Assembly: GCF_900104175.1 (NCBI RefSeq)
Contig: NZ_FNIX01000003.1
Coordinates: 434,001 to 498,000, forward strand
Direction: 5' to 3'
Source of the DNA: Lentzea jiangxiensis
GTDB lineage: Bacteria; Actinomycetota; Actinomycetes; Mycobacteriales; Pseudonocardiaceae
Length of the DNA stretch: 64,000 nucleotides
The notes below the pieces were generated by a model that was given only the letters and a program-made list of their open reading frames with translations, was not told the DNA's origin and made no database searches. Shown one piece after another: positions 33,643 to 42,347 of the stretch. The position numbers were made by a program, and so were the translations under genes. How positions within the stretch are numbered: position 1 is the stretch's first letter; every line of letters begins with the position of its first letter.

Positions 33643-35643
33643 TCAGGAGCACCTGCGCCCGTCGTTCACGCACTTCACGATCTTCGCCATCGTCTGGTCG
33701 GAGTTGACGTTCGCGAAGTCGTTGTGGTCGGAGAACGGGTTGTGCTCCTCCTCCGGGAACGCGTCGAGCTGGTACTGCCCCTTCTGCTGGATGTCGCGCG
33801 AGATGTTGTAGGAGATGCTGATCCGCAGCTGCGGGATGGCCTTGAAGCCCTGCGGGCAGGCACCGGTCTGCTTGTCGGCGAACCGGACGTGGTCGCGGTG
33901 GTTGGCGCTGTCCGCGTTCTGACCGTCCCAGCAGCCGGCGAAGTCGTGCACGCGCATGACCTTGCTGCCGTTCGGGCAGATCACGTACTTGTCGGACAGC
34001 CGGTCCTCGAACCCGCTGCAGGTCCACGTGGCGCGGGCGTTGGCGGGGCCGCGGCTCGTCGGCTTGGCGTCACCGGTGACCATCTTGAGGAACTTCGGCA
34101 TGGCCGTGACCTTGCTGGTCGCGTTGCCGCGGTACTCGATCTTCACCTCGGCCGGCCGGACGATCTTGCCGTTGTTGCCGACGAGCTCCAGGTTCTTGCC
34201 GGTGGGAGCGGCCAGGGGCGGCGGGGCGACCGTCGTGGTGGTGGCACCACCGCCGTTGTTCCCGCCGTTGTTGTTGCCGTTGTTCCCGCCGTTGTTGTTG
34301 CCGTTGTTCCCGCCGTTGTTGTTGTTCCCGTTGCCGTTGTTCCCGTTGTTGCCGCCGTTGTTGTTCTCGCCGCCCTCGTCGCCCTCGTTGAGGCCGCACT
34401 TGGCGAGCTTGTCCAGGCCCTGCGGCTTCTCGGCGTTGCGGCCGATCGCGATGGCGATCCGGTCGATCGTCGCGACGCGCTTGTCCTTCAGCGGCCCGAG
34501 GATCGCGTTGTCGATGAAGTTCGGTCCGCCCTGGCCCTTGGTGGTCACCAGGCGCTGGTTGGCCTCGGCGATCTGCTTGTCCAGCTGGTCCAGGTCGCGG
34601 TCCACCTCGTCGAGGGCCTGGTCCGGCACACCGGGAAGTGCTTCGCGCACCGACGGGCACTTGATCGTCGGGGTCGCGGCGTCCTGCTCGGCGCCGTTCT
34701 GCCCGGCGGCGTTCTGCTCGTTGCCGTTCTTCTGGTCGGCGTTCTTCTGGTCGGCGTTCTTCTGGTCGGCGTTCTGCTCGGCGGCCTGCTCGGGCTGCTG
34801 CTGGAGAACGCCCTCACCGGCGAACTTGCGCGGCTTCGAGTGGTTGCCGTGGCCGCCGCCACCGTGGTTGCCGTGACCCCAGCGCAGGTCGCAGTCGGCG
34901 AGCGGGGTCAGGTTCGGCTTGCGCCCGGCCCGGCTCATCGCGGTCGCGATGCGGTCGAGCGTGGCGGCCCGCTTGGCGCGCAACGGGCCCAGGACGGTGT
35001 TGTTGACGAAGTTCGGGTCGGCGGGGTTCTGGGCCTTCGACACCCGGTCGTTGGCTTCCCTGAGCTGCTGGGCGAGCTGCTGGAGGTTCTTGACGACCTC
35101 GTCCCGCACCCGTTGCGGCACAGCGGGAAGCCGGTTCGCGACACCGGGGCACGCGACTTCGCCCGGCCCGTTGTCCTTGATCTTGTCCGGGTTGGAGCCG
35201 ACCGACTGCGGGTTGGCCTTGGGGTTGATGCGCACGACCGGCCAGAAGTAGGACGAGCGGTCGCCGTTGCGGCAGGTCGTCTCCGAGTCCACCAGGCTCT
35301 CGTCCGTGGACTCGGCGCTGATCGACAGGTTGCCCACGAAGTCGTGGACGTGCTGGGCACCGTGCTTCAGGCCCGGCTGGGCGACCGGGTTGTCGGCGCT
35401 GAACTTGCCGTTCTCGTTGGTGCCGCAGTCGACCCTGAAGACGCCGGAGGCGCCGTTCTTGCCGACCTTCGGCTCCACGACGTTCTTGCTCACCTGCTCA
35501 ATGGGCACGAACGCACTCACCGGCGCGGGCTCACCGTTCTTGGCGGCGAGCGCCACGGTGGCGGTGCCCGCTGCGACAACGGCCACCGCCGACAACGAAG
35601 CGATCAGGCGGAACTTCCGCCTGTCGGTCACGCGGTGCGTCAT
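33643..35643 (-). CDS. Secreted DUF1996 protein with a large duplicated insertion
   Basis: 666 residues, with a Sec signal to about residue 31. DUF1996 begins with FRVDCGTNENGKFSADNPV and HDFVGNLSISAEST (about 65-110) and resumes at about 490 with IVRPAEVKIEYRGN, CSGFEDRLSDKYVICP and HDFAGCWDGQNADSANH. Between lie about 320 extra residues: two related modules (Cys165-Cys251 and Cys329-Cys416, both with NFxxNxxLGPLxxKRxAT[LI]DRIA), a DQKNA repeat linker and a long Asn/Gly tract. DUF1996 occurs in secreted proteins of fungi and actinomycetes and its role is unknown. GAGGAGG precedes ATG 35643, so longer upstream frames are excluded. Confidence 0.85.
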   Translation of the reverse strand: MTHRVTDRRKFRLIASLSAVAVVAAGTATVALAAKNGEPAPVSAFVPIEQVSKNVVEPKVGKNGASGVFRVDCGTNENGKFSADNPVAQPGLKHGAQHVHDFVGNLSISAESTDESLVDSETTCRNGDRSSYFWPVVRINPKANPQSVGSNPDKIKDNGPGEVACPGVANRLPAVPQRVRDEVVKNLQQLAQQLREANDRVSKAQNPADPNFVNNTVLGPLRAKRAATLDRIATAMSRAGRKPNLTPLADCDLRWGHGNHGGGGHGNHSKPRKFAGEGVLQQQPEQAAEQNADQKNADQKNADQKNGNEQNAAGQNGAEQDAATPTIKCPSVREALPGVPDQALDEVDRDLDQLDKQIAEANQRLVTTKGQGGPNFIDNAILGPLKDKRVATIDRIAIAIGRNAEKPQGLDKLAKCGLNEGDEGGENNNGGNNGNNGNGNNNNGGNNGNNNGGNNGNNNGGNNGGGATTTTVAPPPLAAPTGKNLELVGNNGKIVRPAEVKIEYRGNATSKVTAMPKFLKMVTGDAKPTSRGPANARATWTCSGFEDRLSDKYVICPNGSKVMRVHDFAGCWDGQNADSANHRDHVRFADKQTGACPQGFKAIPQLRISISYNISRDIQQKGQYQLDAFPEEEHNPFSDHNDFANVNSDQTMAKIVKCVNDGRRCS
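34251..34366 (-). repeat. 24-bp repeats encoding the Asn/Gly linker
   Basis: Imperfect tandem repeats with a 24-bp unit (GTTGTTCCCGCCGTTGTT on the plus strand, then GTTGCC). They encode a run of about 39 residues that is almost entirely Asn and Gly, inside the DUF1996 gene. This is low-complexity and prone to length change. Confidence 0.8.
34726..34770 (-). repeat. Three 15-bp repeats encoding DQKNA
   Basis: Three consecutive identical copies of GTTCTTCTGGTCGGC (plus strand), encoding the pentapeptide ADQKN three times in the linker between the two modules of the DUF1996 insertion. Confidence 0.8.
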
Positions 35644-35944
35644 TCGTCCTCCTCGTTCATGCGGCGCATGACCGGGGATACGTACGGGATGGCACATCGG
35701 CTCAAACTTGATGTTCCATTCGAGCCGGATCGACCGCGACGGCCCCCGTTCGTCGCCGCCGCGGCCGTGCCCGGGACGAGCGCGGACCGTTCCCGCGCTC
35801 GCTGGACGGCCGGACGGAACCCGAGAACCCGGACGCGCGGCGCGGCACCCCCATTCGGTGTCGCGCTGAGCCATTCGTGTCTGCCTGTCACGCGCCTCCC
35901 GGCGCCGACGATCATCACCGGTAGGCGACGGGTGGAGGACAGTG
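35644..35944. other. 301-bp divergent promoter region without a gene
   Basis: Holds the promoters of the DUF1996 gene (minus) and the Stv-like gene (plus). It contains AT-richer patches near 35690-35720, and open frames here lack ribosome sites and family likeness. I see no clear operator. Confidence 0.5.
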
Positions 35945-36994
35945 ATGGTGGCAGGCGTTCTGATCGGGCACGGGTCGTACGACGGACCGGAGACGGTGGT
36001 GGTGCCGGACGGGCTGACGGTGCACTTCTTCGTCGACGAGGGGACGTCGATGACGATCGTCAACCTCCTGGCGTTGCTGCAACCCGACAACCCCAGGATC
36101 CCGATGCACTTCGCGATGCCCGGCAAGTCGGTGCCCAACTACCGGTACGCGCCGTTCAAGGAGCACGAACGGCGGGCGATCACCGCGCTCAACCGGTACC
36201 CGGCACCGGCGATCGTCGTCGGGTCCGCGGAGACGCCGGACACCCTGAGGCTGTGCGCGAACCCCGGCGGCTGCCCGCCGCAGGGCCCGCACACGTGCGC
36301 CGGCGTGTTCGGACGCGCCGCGAGGGCGGGCTGGAGCTACCTGCTGGTGTTCTCGTGCCGCTTCGACGTGCGGCGGGAGCTCCCGCCGACCCTGGACCTG
36401 ATGAAGCCGCACGGCGTGCGGGACCGGTCGGTGCAGCAAGCGCTCGTCGACTGGGTGCAGAGGTTCGTCGGCCTGGGCAAGGACGAGCAGGACGACCTGT
36501 GGAACGGCCTGCACCCGGACGAGCGGCTCCGGCTGGTCGCCTCGGACGACGAGGTGCGCGAGTGGGACGCCTGCCGGGAGCTGCGAGTGGCGATGACCAC
36601 GGCGACGGATCCCGCCGCGGTCGCGGCGGGCGCGCCGGACGCCGTCAAGGTTCGCCTGATCCGCGACTACCCGCGGCACCGCGCGGCGGTCCGGGCCGGG
36701 CTGCACCGCGATCCGGCCGACGCGCAGGACATCGAGGCGTTCCTGTCACTGCCGTTCGACGACAGGGTCGGCTGGTGGCTCGACCTCACGGTGCACGAGC
36801 AGGCGCGGTGGATGGCCAACGACGAGGTCACGCACTGGGCGGCCGGGTTCAACGCGTGCGAGCTGTTCAGCTACGGCCTGCGGGGCGAGAACCTCCTCGG
36901 GCTGTTGTCCGGGCTGGAACTGCCGGCCTTGGCGGTGACCAAGATGGAGCCGAAACTGACCGAGCACCTCACCCTCAACTCCATGCACGTGTGA
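35945..36994 (+). CDS. Stv-like putative adhesin/polymorphic-toxin-associated protein
   Basis: 349 residues without a signal peptide. The N-terminus (GVLIGHGSYDGPETVVVPDG, then LTVHFFVDEGTSM) resembles the putative adhesin Stv domain, in which a GHG motif is followed by a VP-G-turn and an aromatic strand. The middle contains a Cys/Gly-rich CANPGGCPPQGPHTC. The rest is helical and charged, with no family I know. ATG 35945 is six bases from GGAGG; GTG 35942 is too close. No neighbouring immunity-like or secretion gene is apparent. The function is unknown. Confidence 0.55.
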   Translation: MVAGVLIGHGSYDGPETVVVPDGLTVHFFVDEGTSMTIVNLLALLQPDNPRIPMHFAMPGKSVPNYRYAPFKEHERRAITALNRYPAPAIVVGSAETPDTLRLCANPGGCPPQGPHTCAGVFGRAARAGWSYLLVFSCRFDVRRELPPTLDLMKPHGVRDRSVQQALVDWVQRFVGLGKDEQDDLWNGLHPDERLRLVASDDEVREWDACRELRVAMTTATDPAAVAAGAPDAVKVRLIRDYPRHRAAVRAGLHRDPADAQDIEAFLSLPFDDRVGWWLDLTVHEQARWMANDEVTHWAAGFNACELFSYGLRGENLLGLLSGLELPALAVTKMEPKLTEHLTLNSMHV

Positions 36995-37155
36995 CGGAGC
37001 TCGTCTCCTGCCGATCTCGCCGCAGGAAGTGCGCGGTTCCCGCACCGCTCGACGCGCCGTCGGAGTGGCCGATCACGTCGTGCGAGCGGTAGAAGTCCGG
37101 CCCGGTGCCCGCCAGCAGCGTGCGGCGGGCACCGGGTGGCTCGACGCGGGCTTCC

Positions 37156-38541
37156 TCAGATCCGGCCGGCGCCGGCGCCGGCCGTGACGGAGGCCTTGAC
37201 CGTGCCGGAGGCGTCCGCCGTGTAGGGGTACGGGATGGCGGCGACGGTGCCGTCGACCTCGCACGGCCCGGAGCCGGTGAGCGAGTTGTCGCGCGCGACC
37301 AGGCGGCCGGGGCCGGAGTCCGCGTAACCGCTCTTGGACCAGCACGCCTGCCGCACGTTCTCGAACACGTTGCCCTCGACGAGCAGGCCCGCGTCCATCA
37401 CCGATGCGATGGCGTAGGAGTCGGCGTTGTTGTCGATGTTCGAGTAGTAGTTGTTGAAGACGTGGACGGTCTCGCCGAAGCGCACCCGCGGGCTGCGTTC
37501 GAAGGTCCGGTCGAACCAGTTGTGGTGGTAGGTCACGCGCAGGTGGCCGCGGTCCTCTCCGCCGTTGCTGTCGGAGTGGCCGACCAGCGAGGTCTTCCAG
37601 TGGTTGCGGACGACGTTCCACGACACCGTGATGTAGTCCGCGCCGTGCGTGATGTCGAGCATGCCGTCGTAGTAGTCGGGATCGTTCTCGATCGTGCTCG
37701 ACATCGTGTTGTGGTCGATCCAGATGTGCGAGGCGTTCTCGATCTGGATCGCGTCGTTGCCGCGCACCCCGCGGATGTTCATGTTCTGGATGATCACGTT
37801 GGCGGGCTTGGCGTCCTCGATGTTGAGGGTGGTCCCGGCGATGCCCGAGCCGGCCCCGACGCCGCGGATGGTCTTGTCCGGAGCGATCTCCACGGTGCCG
37901 GAGCCGCTGAGCGCCCCGTTCACGAGGATCGTCTTCGCGCCCGAGGACTGCGCTTGGGCCTTGAAGTCGGCGAACGTGCTCACGGTGACCGTGGTGCCTC
38001 CCGCACCGCCGGTGGTGCCGCCTGCCTGCGAAGCCCAGCCGACGAGACCTCCCGGTGGCGGAGGCGTGGTGCCGCCGGCCTCGAAGTCGAGGTGGTCGAC
38101 GTTCGCGAGGCCGCCCGGGGTGGTCGGGTTCAGCCGGATCGTGTTGGTGCCCGCGACGACCTGGACGCTCAGCGTCTTGGTGACCCAGGTCGACCACGCG
38201 CCGGTGCCCTCGAACGACGCGGTCTGCGCGGTGGCCCCGTTCACCACGACGTCAGCGGGTCGCGCGGTGGTGGTGCCGTTGGCGAACCGGATGCCCAGCG
38301 TCGCGGTGCCCGCCGCCGCGGCGGTCACCTGGAACTGGGCGTGGCCGCTCGTGGAGTTGGCGCCGTTGCAGAACCCGCTGCCGGTGAAGCCGGCCCAGTT
38401 CGAGTCGATCGTCCCCGAGCAGACCGCGGGCGAGGTCTCCGCCTCGTACCGGACCGGTGCGGCCGCGGCGGTCGAGGACGAGATCGCGGCGAGTGCGCCC
38501 GAGAAAAGAACGGCGCAGACGACAAGAGATTTTACGCGCAT
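37156..38541 (-). CDS. Secreted pectate lyase (PL1) with N-terminal carbohydrate-binding module
   Basis: 461 residues. Signal peptide (about 1-28); a CBM35-like beta-sandwich (about 30-153, YEAETSP...DHLDFEAGG); a TPPPPGG linker; and a PL1 beta-helix (about 165-461) with IWIDHN, YYDGMLDITHGADYITVSWN and the catalytic-arginine stretch ERSPRVRFG. It cleaves pectate by beta-elimination, probably with calcium. It is divergent from the lectin-PL9 gene. Its upstream region has TTGCGC-N18-TAGCGT and a GTTAGCGT box also found before the GH43 operon. Confidence 0.9.
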   Translation of the reverse strand: MRVKSLVVCAVLFSGALAAISSSTAAAAPVRYEAETSPAVCSGTIDSNWAGFTGSGFCNGANSTSGHAQFQVTAAAAGTATLGIRFANGTTTARPADVVVNGATAQTASFEGTGAWSTWVTKTLSVQVVAGTNTIRLNPTTPGGLANVDHLDFEAGGTTPPPPGGLVGWASQAGGTTGGAGGTTVTVSTFADFKAQAQSSGAKTILVNGALSGSGTVEIAPDKTIRGVGAGSGIAGTTLNIEDAKPANVIIQNMNIRGVRGNDAIQIENASHIWIDHNTMSSTIENDPDYYDGMLDITHGADYITVSWNVVRNHWKTSLVGHSDSNGGEDRGHLRVTYHHNWFDRTFERSPRVRFGETVHVFNNYYSNIDNNADSYAIASVMDAGLLVEGNVFENVRQACWSKSGYADSGPGRLVARDNSLTGSGPCEVDGTVAAIPYPYTADASGTVKASVTAGAGAGRI

Positions 38542-38591
38542 GGGAATTCTCCGTGGATCTACTCGTCGACAGACAGGGTTTGACGTGATCC

Positions 38592-38618
38592 GTGAGCACT
38601 CACCTGCACGCTAACGGC
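38592..38618 (-). promoter_or_regulatory. GTTAGCGT box and GTGAG/CTCAC inverted repeat before the PL1 gene
   Basis: On the minus strand CCGTTAGCGTGCAGG (38604-38618) shares GTTAGCGT with the site at 40920-40933 before the GH43 operon. It is followed by GTGAG-CA-CTCAC (38592-38603). TAGCGT could also be the -10, with TTGCGC 18 bp upstream. Common control of pectin genes is inferred. Confidence 0.35.
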
Positions 38619-38817
38619 AGCCGCGAGAAAAGCGCAATGCACGACACCGGAACGCCGGAGGAGTTCATGGTGGTGAACCAGGAATAGCTCGTTTCCGTTC
38701 ACGAGTGTGACCAGCGGATATTCTCCGCCTCGCGCCGTTGATCGGTTCGACTGCCGATGACCTGGCCATTCGACTCGTTCGACTTCGGCAATCGACTCCC
38801 ACCACGGAATTCCGTCA

Positions 38818-38847
38818 TTGACCCGGCGCCGAGAACGCTCTTAGCAT
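38818..38847 (+). promoter_or_regulatory. Promoter of the lectin-PL9 pectate lyase gene
   Basis: TTGACC, 18 bp, TAGCAT: a good housekeeping-type promoter with the -10 ending 62 bp before ATG 38910. The rest of the 368-bp gap from 38542 contains only the PL1 promoter elements and no gene I can support. Confidence 0.45.
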
Positions 38848-38909
38848 CCGACGGAACCCGCCGCGCATCCGACCGGGCACACCCTTTCTCAACGTTGAGC
38901 GGAGTCTCC

Positions 38910-40601
38910 ATGGGCATTTCGCAGCAGTCCGCGCACCCGGCGCGACAACGACGCGTCCGCGCCGGGCTGGTGTCGGGCGGTGCCGTCGTCGCGCTGGTCA
39001 CCACGCTCGCGGCGTGGCCCGGCGCGGCGGCGACCGCGAACGCGGCGGGCACCTACGTCCTGAAGAACGCCGGCAGCGGCCTGTGCCTCGACGCGGGGAC
39101 GAGCCCGGTGAGCGGGACGCAGCTGCGGCAGCAGGCGTGCGCCGGTCAGGAGTGGGTGCTGACCGACGTGAGCGGCGGTGTCCGGATCACCGCGGGTGGC
39201 CTGTGCGTCGGCGTGCGCGACGCGTCGACCAGCGCGGGCAAGCCGGTCCAGCTCGAGACGTGCACCGGTGCGACGAGCCAGGTCTGGGCGCTGACGCCGA
39301 ACGGCACCGGCCACCGCCTCGTCAACGCCAACGGCGGCAAGTGCGTGAACGTCAAGGACAACTCGACAGCAGCGGGTGCGGTGGTGCAGACCAACTCCTG
39401 CGACGGCGCCGCCACCAAGCAGTGGACGCTCACCCCGGCCGGCGGACCGACGAGCACCACCACGACCACCACGACGACCACCGGTCCGACGACCACCACG
39501 ACGAGCACGCCCCCGGCCGACGCCCTGTACGTGTCGCCGACGGGTCGTGACAGCGCCTCGGGCACGATCTCCGACCCGACCACGCTGACGGCGGCACTCC
39601 CCCGCGTCGCCGCGGGCGGCACGATCTTCCTGCGCGGCGGCACCTACAGCTTCTCGCAGACGGTGACGATCCCACCCACCAACAGCGGAACGGCGGGTGC
39701 CCGCAAGAAGCTGGCGGCCTACCAGGGCGAGACGCCGGTGCTGAACTTCTCGGCGCAGGCCGAGGACCCGGCCAACCGCGGCCTGGCCGTGAACGGCTCG
39801 TACTGGCACGTGCTCGGCGTCGTCGTCGAACGTGCCGGGGACAACGGCATCTTCGTCGGCGGCAGCCACAACATCTTCGAGCGGACGATCACACGGTTCA
39901 ACCGCGACACCGGCCTGCAGCTGTCCCGCATGCTCTCCACGACCCCCAAGGACCAGTGGCCGTCCCACAACCTCGTCCTGAGCGCGGAGTCGCACGACAA
40001 CGCCGACTCCGACGGCGAGGACGCCGACGGGTTCGCCGCCAAGCTGACCTCCGGGCCCGGCAACGTGTTCCGCTACGCCGTGGCGCACAACAACATCGAC
40101 GACGGCTGGGACCTCTACACCAAGTCGGACACCGGCCCGATCGGCGCCGTCACCATCGAGGACTCGCTGGCGTACGGGAACGGCACCCTGAGCAACGGCG
40201 GCCAGGCCGGCAACGGTGACCGCAACGGCTTCAAGCTCGGCGGCGAGGACATCGGCGTCAACCACACGGTCCGGCGCACGATCGCCTACGACAACGGCAA
40301 GCACGGTTTCACCTACAACCGCAACCCCGGCTCCATGACGGTGTCGAGCAACCTCAGCATCGACAACGACGAGCGCAACTACACCTTCGACGCGGGCAGC
40401 TCCGTGTTCCGCTCCAACACCTCCTGCCGCAGCAGCAGCGGGAGCAACGACAAGGTCGTCGGCAACACCGACTCCACCAACCAGTTCTGGAGCGGCGCCA
40501 ACGGCTCGCGGTGCTCCGGCTACTCCGGAGCCCTCGGCTGGTCGTTCGCCCCCGACGGCAGGCTCGTCGTCACCCTCGGCGGCAAGCCCGTCGTCCTCTG
40601 A
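38910..40601 (+). CDS. Secreted ricin-type lectin-pectate lyase (PL9-like)
   Basis: 563 residues. Signal peptide to about residue 45; a ricin-B/CBM13 beta-trefoil (about 47-180, LCLDAG, LCVGVRD, KCVNVKDNST with QVW/QW repeats); a Thr-rich linker (182-203); then a PL9-like right-handed beta-helix (DALYVSPTGRDSASG, GTIFLRGGTYSFSQT, ADGFAAKLTSGPGNVFRYAVAHNN, DDGWDLYTKSD). It cleaves polygalacturonate, probably as an exo- or endo-lyase. ATG 38910 follows GCGGAG and directly precedes the twin-basic-like leader ARQRRVRAG. A 13-bp hairpin follows. Confidence 0.87.
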   Translation: MGISQQSAHPARQRRVRAGLVSGGAVVALVTTLAAWPGAAATANAAGTYVLKNAGSGLCLDAGTSPVSGTQLRQQACAGQEWVLTDVSGGVRITAGGLCVGVRDASTSAGKPVQLETCTGATSQVWALTPNGTGHRLVNANGGKCVNVKDNSTAAGAVVQTNSCDGAATKQWTLTPAGGPTSTTTTTTTTTGPTTTTTSTPPADALYVSPTGRDSASGTISDPTTLTAALPRVAAGGTIFLRGGTYSFSQTVTIPPTNSGTAGARKKLAAYQGETPVLNFSAQAEDPANRGLAVNGSYWHVLGVVVERAGDNGIFVGGSHNIFERTITRFNRDTGLQLSRMLSTTPKDQWPSHNLVLSAESHDNADSDGEDADGFAAKLTSGPGNVFRYAVAHNNIDDGWDLYTKSDTGPIGAVTIEDSLAYGNGTLSNGGQAGNGDRNGFKLGGEDIGVNHTVRRTIAYDNGKHGFTYNRNPGSMTVSSNLSIDNDERNYTFDAGSSVFRSNTSCRSSSGSNDKVVGNTDSTNQFWSGANGSRCSGYSGALGWSFAPDGRLVVTLGGKPVVL

Positions 40602-40615
40602 CCCCCACCACCCGT

Positions 40616-40646
40616 CCGGGCCGGCGCGGCTGACGCGCCGGCCCGG
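40616..40646 (+). terminator. Hairpin terminator after the PL9 gene
   Basis: A perfect 13-bp inverted repeat (CCGGGCCGGCGCG / CGCGCCGGCCCGG) with a five-base loop, 15 bp past the stop. It separates the lyase from the GH43 operon. From here to 40814 I see no gene. Confidence 0.75.
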
Positions 40647-40814
40647 CCCGCGTTCCCCCGGGCAGGGGTGGAGCTGGGTTCTCCTCGTCGATCGCGGTGG
40701 GGAACAGCGTGGTGGAGAACAGCGCGGCGGGGGCAACGGCTGTCGGCCTTCCTGCGGCCCGCGAGCGGTGCGATGTCGGCGTGCACTTCTACTGACGCAC
40801 TACTGCCGATCGAA

Positions 40815-40843
40815 TCGTCGAACCGTCGTCGAACATCGTCGAA
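40815..40843 (+). promoter_or_regulatory. Three TCGTCGAA direct repeats phased at one helical turn
   Basis: TCGTCGAA occurs at 40815-40822, 40826-40833 and 40836-40843, spaced 11 and 10 bp, so all copies face the same side of the helix. They lie about 50-75 bp upstream of the candidate -35. Such phased direct repeats are typical of activator sites. The regulator is unknown. Confidence 0.4.
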
Positions 40844-40853
40844 ACACACTGAT

Positions 40854-40867
40854 TGTTATCGCTAACT
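40854..40867. promoter_or_regulatory. Operator-like inverted repeat before the GH43 operon
   Basis: TGTTATCGCTAACT is an imperfect palindrome (TGTTA...TAAC) around a central CG, typical of LacI-family sites. A related TGTTAGCGTTCACC lies at 40920-40933, just downstream of the candidate -10, where a repressor would block transcription. No lacI gene is in the window. Confidence 0.45.
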
Positions 40868-40890
40868 CGATCTCCGACAGATTCTCACCA

Positions 40891-40920
40891 TTGCTTTGCG
40901 GAGCAGGACTAGTTCATAGT
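40891..40920 (+). promoter_or_regulatory. Promoter of the arabinan-degrading GH43 operon
   Basis: TTGCTT, 18 bp, CATAGT, with the -10 ending 48 bp before ATG 40969. The operator-like TGTTAGCGTTCACC begins at the last base of the -10. The area is AT-richer than its surroundings. Confidence 0.4.
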
Positions 40921-40968
40921 GTTAGCGTTCACCTTCCGGAGCCTCTCAATGGTGCTAGGAGCCGGTTC

Positions 40969-42336
40969 ATGCGCATCCCCCTGCCGCGCGCTGTCCGTTC
41001 GTCCAGGAAACGCCTGGTGGTCGCTGTCGCGGCCGCCCTGACCGCCACAGCGGCCGTCGTCACCGCTCCCGCGGCGCCGGCCGCCGGGCCGGTGCCGCAC
41101 TACCTGATGACCGCGTTCACGAACAGCAGCGAGTCGAACATGTACGTCTACGACTCGGCGAACGCGACGAGCTTCACCCAGGTCAGGGCGAACGCCTACA
41201 CCCCGCCGTCGGGCCTGATCCGCGATCCCAGCGTCATCAGGCACACCGACGGCTACTACTACATCGTCTACACGACGAACTGGACCGGCGACACGATCGG
41301 TTTCGCGCGCAGCGCGGACTACGTGACGTGGACGTTCCTGCGCAACGTCCGGGTCGGACTCAACGGGTCCACCGGCAGCACGTGGGCACCGGAGTGGTTC
41401 AAGGACTCCGACGGCAGCGTGCACGTGGTCTTCTCCGCGTCCACGGCCGGGACGGCGGGGCAGTTCCGGCCCTACCGGATCACCGCGGCCAACGGCGACC
41501 TGTCGGCGTGGAGCAGCCCGGTCGCACTCGGCATCCCGGCCAACTACATCGACAGCTTCCTGGTGAAGGTGGGCGGGACGTACCACAACTTCCTCAAGAA
41601 CGAGACGACGAAGTACATCGAGCACGCCACCGCCACGTCGCTGAACGGGCCGTGGACGTTCGTCGGCACCGGCAACTGGGCGGGCTGGGGCTCCGGTCTC
41701 GAAGGACCCGCGCTCGTGCGGCTCCCGGACGGCCGCTGGCGGATCTACTTCGACCAGTACGGCCAGCGGCGGTACTTCTACGCCGACAGCACGGACCTCA
41801 CGAGCTTCGGCGCCAAGGTGGAGCTCACCGGGTTGTCCGGCACCGCACGGCACTTCACCGTGCTGCGAGAGGACTCCGGTGACGGCACGGCGGTGGCGAC
41901 GGGCGCCCGGTCGTTGCGCTCGGTCAACGTTCCCGACCGCTACGTCCGGCACCGCGACAACCTCGGCTACGTCGATCCGGTGAACTCGTCCAGCACGCTC
42001 CCGGCGCGCCAGGACGCGACGTTCACCGTCGTGCCCGGTCTGGCCAACGCGAACTGCCACTCGTTGCGGTCGGTGAACTTCCCGGACCGCTACCTGCGGC
42101 ACTACGACTTCCGGGTCCGGCTGGACGTCAACACCGGCGACGCGGTGTTCGCCCGTGACGCCACGTTCTGCGGCAGGGCCGGGCTGGCGGGCGGCGGCAG
42201 CACGTCGTTCGAGTCGTACTCCCACCCCGGCCGCTACCTGCGCCACCGCAACTACGAACTGCGCGTCGACTGGCGCACCTCCGACTCGGCGTTCGCCGGT
42301 GACGCGTCCTTCGCCGTCACCGCGCCGCTGGCCTGA
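40969..42336 (+). CDS. Secreted GH43 alpha-L-arabinofuranosidase-type enzyme with AbfB domain
   Basis: 455 residues. Signal peptide to about residue 38. A five-bladed GH43 propeller (about 42-305) with catalytic-type residues in RDPSVIRH (base), NYIDSFLV (pKa modulator) and GLEGPALVR (acid). A C-terminal AbfB/CBM42 beta-trefoil (about 312-455) has three repeats SLRSVNVPDRYVRH, SLRSVNFPDRYLRH and SFESYSHPGRYLRH. It probably removes arabinose from arabinan or arabinoxylan. AGGAG precedes the ATG. It is the first of five secreted genes in line. Confidence 0.87.
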   Translation: MRIPLPRAVRSSRKRLVVAVAAALTATAAVVTAPAAPAAGPVPHYLMTAFTNSSESNMYVYDSANATSFTQVRANAYTPPSGLIRDPSVIRHTDGYYYIVYTTNWTGDTIGFARSADYVTWTFLRNVRVGLNGSTGSTWAPEWFKDSDGSVHVVFSASTAGTAGQFRPYRITAANGDLSAWSSPVALGIPANYIDSFLVKVGGTYHNFLKNETTKYIEHATATSLNGPWTFVGTGNWAGWGSGLEGPALVRLPDGRWRIYFDQYGQRRYFYADSTDLTSFGAKVELTGLSGTARHFTVLREDSGDGTAVATGARSLRSVNVPDRYVRHRDNLGYVDPVNSSSTLPARQDATFTVVPGLANANCHSLRSVNFPDRYLRHYDFRVRLDVNTGDAVFARDATFCGRAGLAGGGSTSFESYSHPGRYLRHRNYELRVDWRTSDSAFAGDASFAVTAPLA

Positions 42337-42347
42337 AAGGACAGTCG

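Noticed and set aside
33643..36138. An 831-residue version of the DUF1996 protein
   Set aside because: ATG 35643 has a strong GAGGAGG and begins the signal peptide; upstream residues do not look coded.
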